DNA of 64,000 bases from the NCBI RefSeq assembly GCF_003688665.1, contig NZ_REFO01000012.1, positions 124,001 through 188,000 on the forward strand. The letters are read 5' to 3'. The notes beneath the pieces are model-generated. The model worked only from the letters and a program-made list of their open reading frames with translations, did not search any database and had not been told where the DNA came from. Position numbers and translations under genes: made by a program. The DNA comes from Hydrogenothermus marinus (GTDB taxonomy: Bacteria; Aquificota; Aquificia; Aquificales; Hydrogenothermaceae). This document shows, one piece after another, positions 62,974 through 64,000 of the stretch; the first letter of the stretch is position 1, and every line of letters begins with the position of its first letter.

Positions 62974-62993
62974 TTTGCCAATTTTATGGCAAA
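62974..62993. terminator. Hairpin between lolD and clpC
   Basis: TTTGCCA, loop ATTTTA, TGGCAAA: a perfect 7-bp inverted repeat 22 bp before the clpC ATG. It is followed by A residues, so it is either a weak terminator or a dyad bound by a regulator of clpC. The latter is speculative. Confidence 0.4.
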
Positions 62994-63015
62994 AATAAAA
63001 AAGAGGTAAAAAGTT

Positions 63016-64000
63016 ATGTTTGAAAAATTTACAGAAAGAGCTAGGAAAGCAATATTAAATGCAAGAGAAATAGCTTTAGAATATAGAAGTAATTATTTAG
63101 GAAGTGAGCATCTTCTTTTATCTTTACTTGAAGAAGAGGATATTCCTATACTTGTTTTATCAAGATTTGGATTAACAGTAGAAAAAGTAAAAAGAACATT
63201 AACTTCTCAAATGGTAAAAGGTTCCCATGTTGGAGAAGTTTTATTTGCTCCTGATGCAAAAAGAGTTTTAGAATATGCAGTTGAAGAATCAAGAATACTA
63301 CATCACCAGTTTGTAGGGCCTGAGCATCTTTTAATAGGTGTTGTAAGAGAAAAAACTGGACTTGGCGGAAGAGTTTTAAGAGGATTTGGTATAGATGAAT
63401 ACTCTATACGAAGAGAAATACTTCAAATACTTGGAGAAATACCACCTCAAGAACAACAAAAGCAAGTACCTACTCCAAATACAGATAGATTCTCAAGAGA
63501 TTTAACAGCTTTAGCAAAAGAAGGAAAATTAGATCCAGTAATAGGAAGAGATAAAGAGATAGATAGGGTTATACAAATTCTTGCAAGAAGAAGAAAAAAT
63601 AATCCAGTTTTAATAGGTGAGCCAGGTGTTGGTAAAACATCTATAGTTGAAGGTCTTGCTCAAAGAATAGCTAATAAAGAAGTTCCAGAACCTTTACTTG
63701 GGAAAAGAGTTGTAGCTTTAGATTTAGCAGCATTAGTTGCAGGTACAAAATATAGAGGTCAGTTTGAAGAAAGATTAAAAAATATATTAAAAGAGTTAGA
63801 AAAAGCACCTCATATAATATTATTTATAGATGAGCTTCATACACTTGTTGGGGCAGGTGCAGCAGAAGGTTCAATAGATGCTTCAAATATGTTAAAGCCT
63901 GCTTTAGCAAGAGGAGAAATTCAGTTAATTGGTGCTACAACAATAGATGAATATAGAAAATATATAGAGAAAGATGGTGCTTTAGAAAGAAGATTCCAAC
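63016..64000 (+). CDS. clpC: ClpC-type ATPase (3' end beyond the window)
   Basis: Hsp100 unfoldase that feeds ClpP. The first 328 codons are present. The N-domain starts [22 protein letters not shown] and [16 protein letters not shown], with a second repeat [24 protein letters not shown]. The linker leads to the first AAA+ domain with [43 protein letters not shown] and Walker [28 protein letters not shown] precedes the ATG. ClpC is preferred to ClpA/B by the N-terminus. Confidence 0.93.
   Translation, partial: MFEKFTERARKAILNAREIALEYRSNYLGSEHLLLSLLEEEDIPILVLSRFGLTVEKVKRTLTSQMVKGSHVGEVLFAPDAKRVLEYAVEESRILHHQFVGPEHLLIGVVREKTGLGGRVLRGFGIDEYSIRREILQILGEIPPQEQQKQVPTPNTDRFSRDLTALAKEGKLDPVIGRDKEIDRVIQILARRRKNNPVLIGEPGVGKTSIVEGLAQRIANKEVPEPLLGKRVVALDLAALVAGTKYRGQFEERLKNILKELEKAPHIILFIDELHTLVGAGAAEGSIDASNMLKPALARGEIQLIGATTIDEYRKYIEKDGALERRFQ

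Noticed and set aside
1-64000. CRISPR arrays, prophage or plasmid replication genes
   Set aside because: No regularly spaced direct repeats, cas genes, integrase, terminase or rep genes were seen; the only notable direct repeat is the 29-bp tandem pair.

Overview
The window is AT-rich (roughly 30% G+C in the protein genes), while its structural RNAs (tmRNA, SRP RNA, tRNA-Ser) are clearly GC-rich. That contrast is typical of a thermophile. Gene content points to a chemolithoautotrophic, sulfur-oxidising member of the Aquificota, most like Hydrogenothermaceae/Sulfurihydrogenibium. The taxonomic call is inference from gene content and composition; no database was searched.

Layout. (1) 1-7.9 kb is housekeeping: a minus-strand run minC-minD-minE-hisG-glmU (glmU cut by the window edge), then plus-strand lysA-purD and a lone sdhA/frdA. 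(2) 7.9-13.9 kb is a sensory block. A minus-strand operon holds a PhnD-like periplasmic binding protein, a histidine kinase (broken by a frameshift), an exported metallo-beta-lactamase-fold hydrolase and a UMF1-type MFS permease. Divergent from it is an NtrC-type sigma-54 activator. (3) 14.0-21.4 kb is a sox operon, soxX-soxW-like-soxY-soxZ-soxA-soxB, followed by a DUF302-like lipoprotein, a porin, a second DUF302-like protein and an exported DsrE-like protein. SoxCD is absent. A canonical -24/-12 sigma-54 promoter precedes soxX, with two identically built inverted repeats upstream that look like activator sites. (4) 21.4-25.5 kb carries purL, an MgtC/DUF4010 membrane protein and a RusA-type resolvase, all on the minus strand.

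(5) 25.7-34.4 kb is a sulfur-trafficking and molybdoenzyme operon. It encodes an exported tandem rhodanese, a YeeE/YedE permease, a 43-residue membrane protein, a membrane-anchored catalytically dead rhodanese ending in GGGGGCL, and a type II DMSO-reductase-family enzyme (catalytic, FeS and heme-b/cytochrome-c subunits). The catalytic gene is disrupted by a perfect 29-bp tandem duplication. The operon ends with a second exported protein ending in GCL. (6) 34.5-44.3 kb holds a second molybdoenzyme (FeS, NrfD-like anchor, catalytic subunit, TorD chaperone, ferredoxin-like protein with an internal twin-arginine motif). A FadL-like outer-membrane protein, an exported SCP2-like protein and a YeiH-type putative sulfate exporter follow. 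(7) 44.3-64 kb returns to housekeeping: tmRNA, argG, leuB, a diguanylate cyclase, a radical SAM protein, nadC, hemJ, an A-type FeS carrier, sppA, rbfA, ruvC, yebC, a PhoB-like regulator, SRP RNA, tRNA-Ser, a glycosyltransferase-like/TPR protein, an MscS channel, rnc, fabF-acpP-fabG, rpe, lolC/E-lolD and the start of clpC.

Taken together, 10-44 kb reads as a contiguous sulfur-oxidation island. A periplasmic oxyanion-type sensor and sigma-54 activator probably switch on sox. The Sox core would release sulfate from thiosulfate but, lacking SoxCD, would leave sulfane sulfur. Rhodanese/DsrE/DUF302 proteins and two exported molybdoenzymes of unassigned substrate could process that sulfur. The most novel element is the combination of a type II molybdoenzyme with two exported proteins that have a C-terminal Gly-Cys-Leu tail reminiscent of the SoxY swinging arm. 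Three genes of the island (kinase, soxX, molybdoenzyme catalytic subunit) are out of frame as sequenced; whether this is real or a sequencing/assembly artefact cannot be decided from the sequence.
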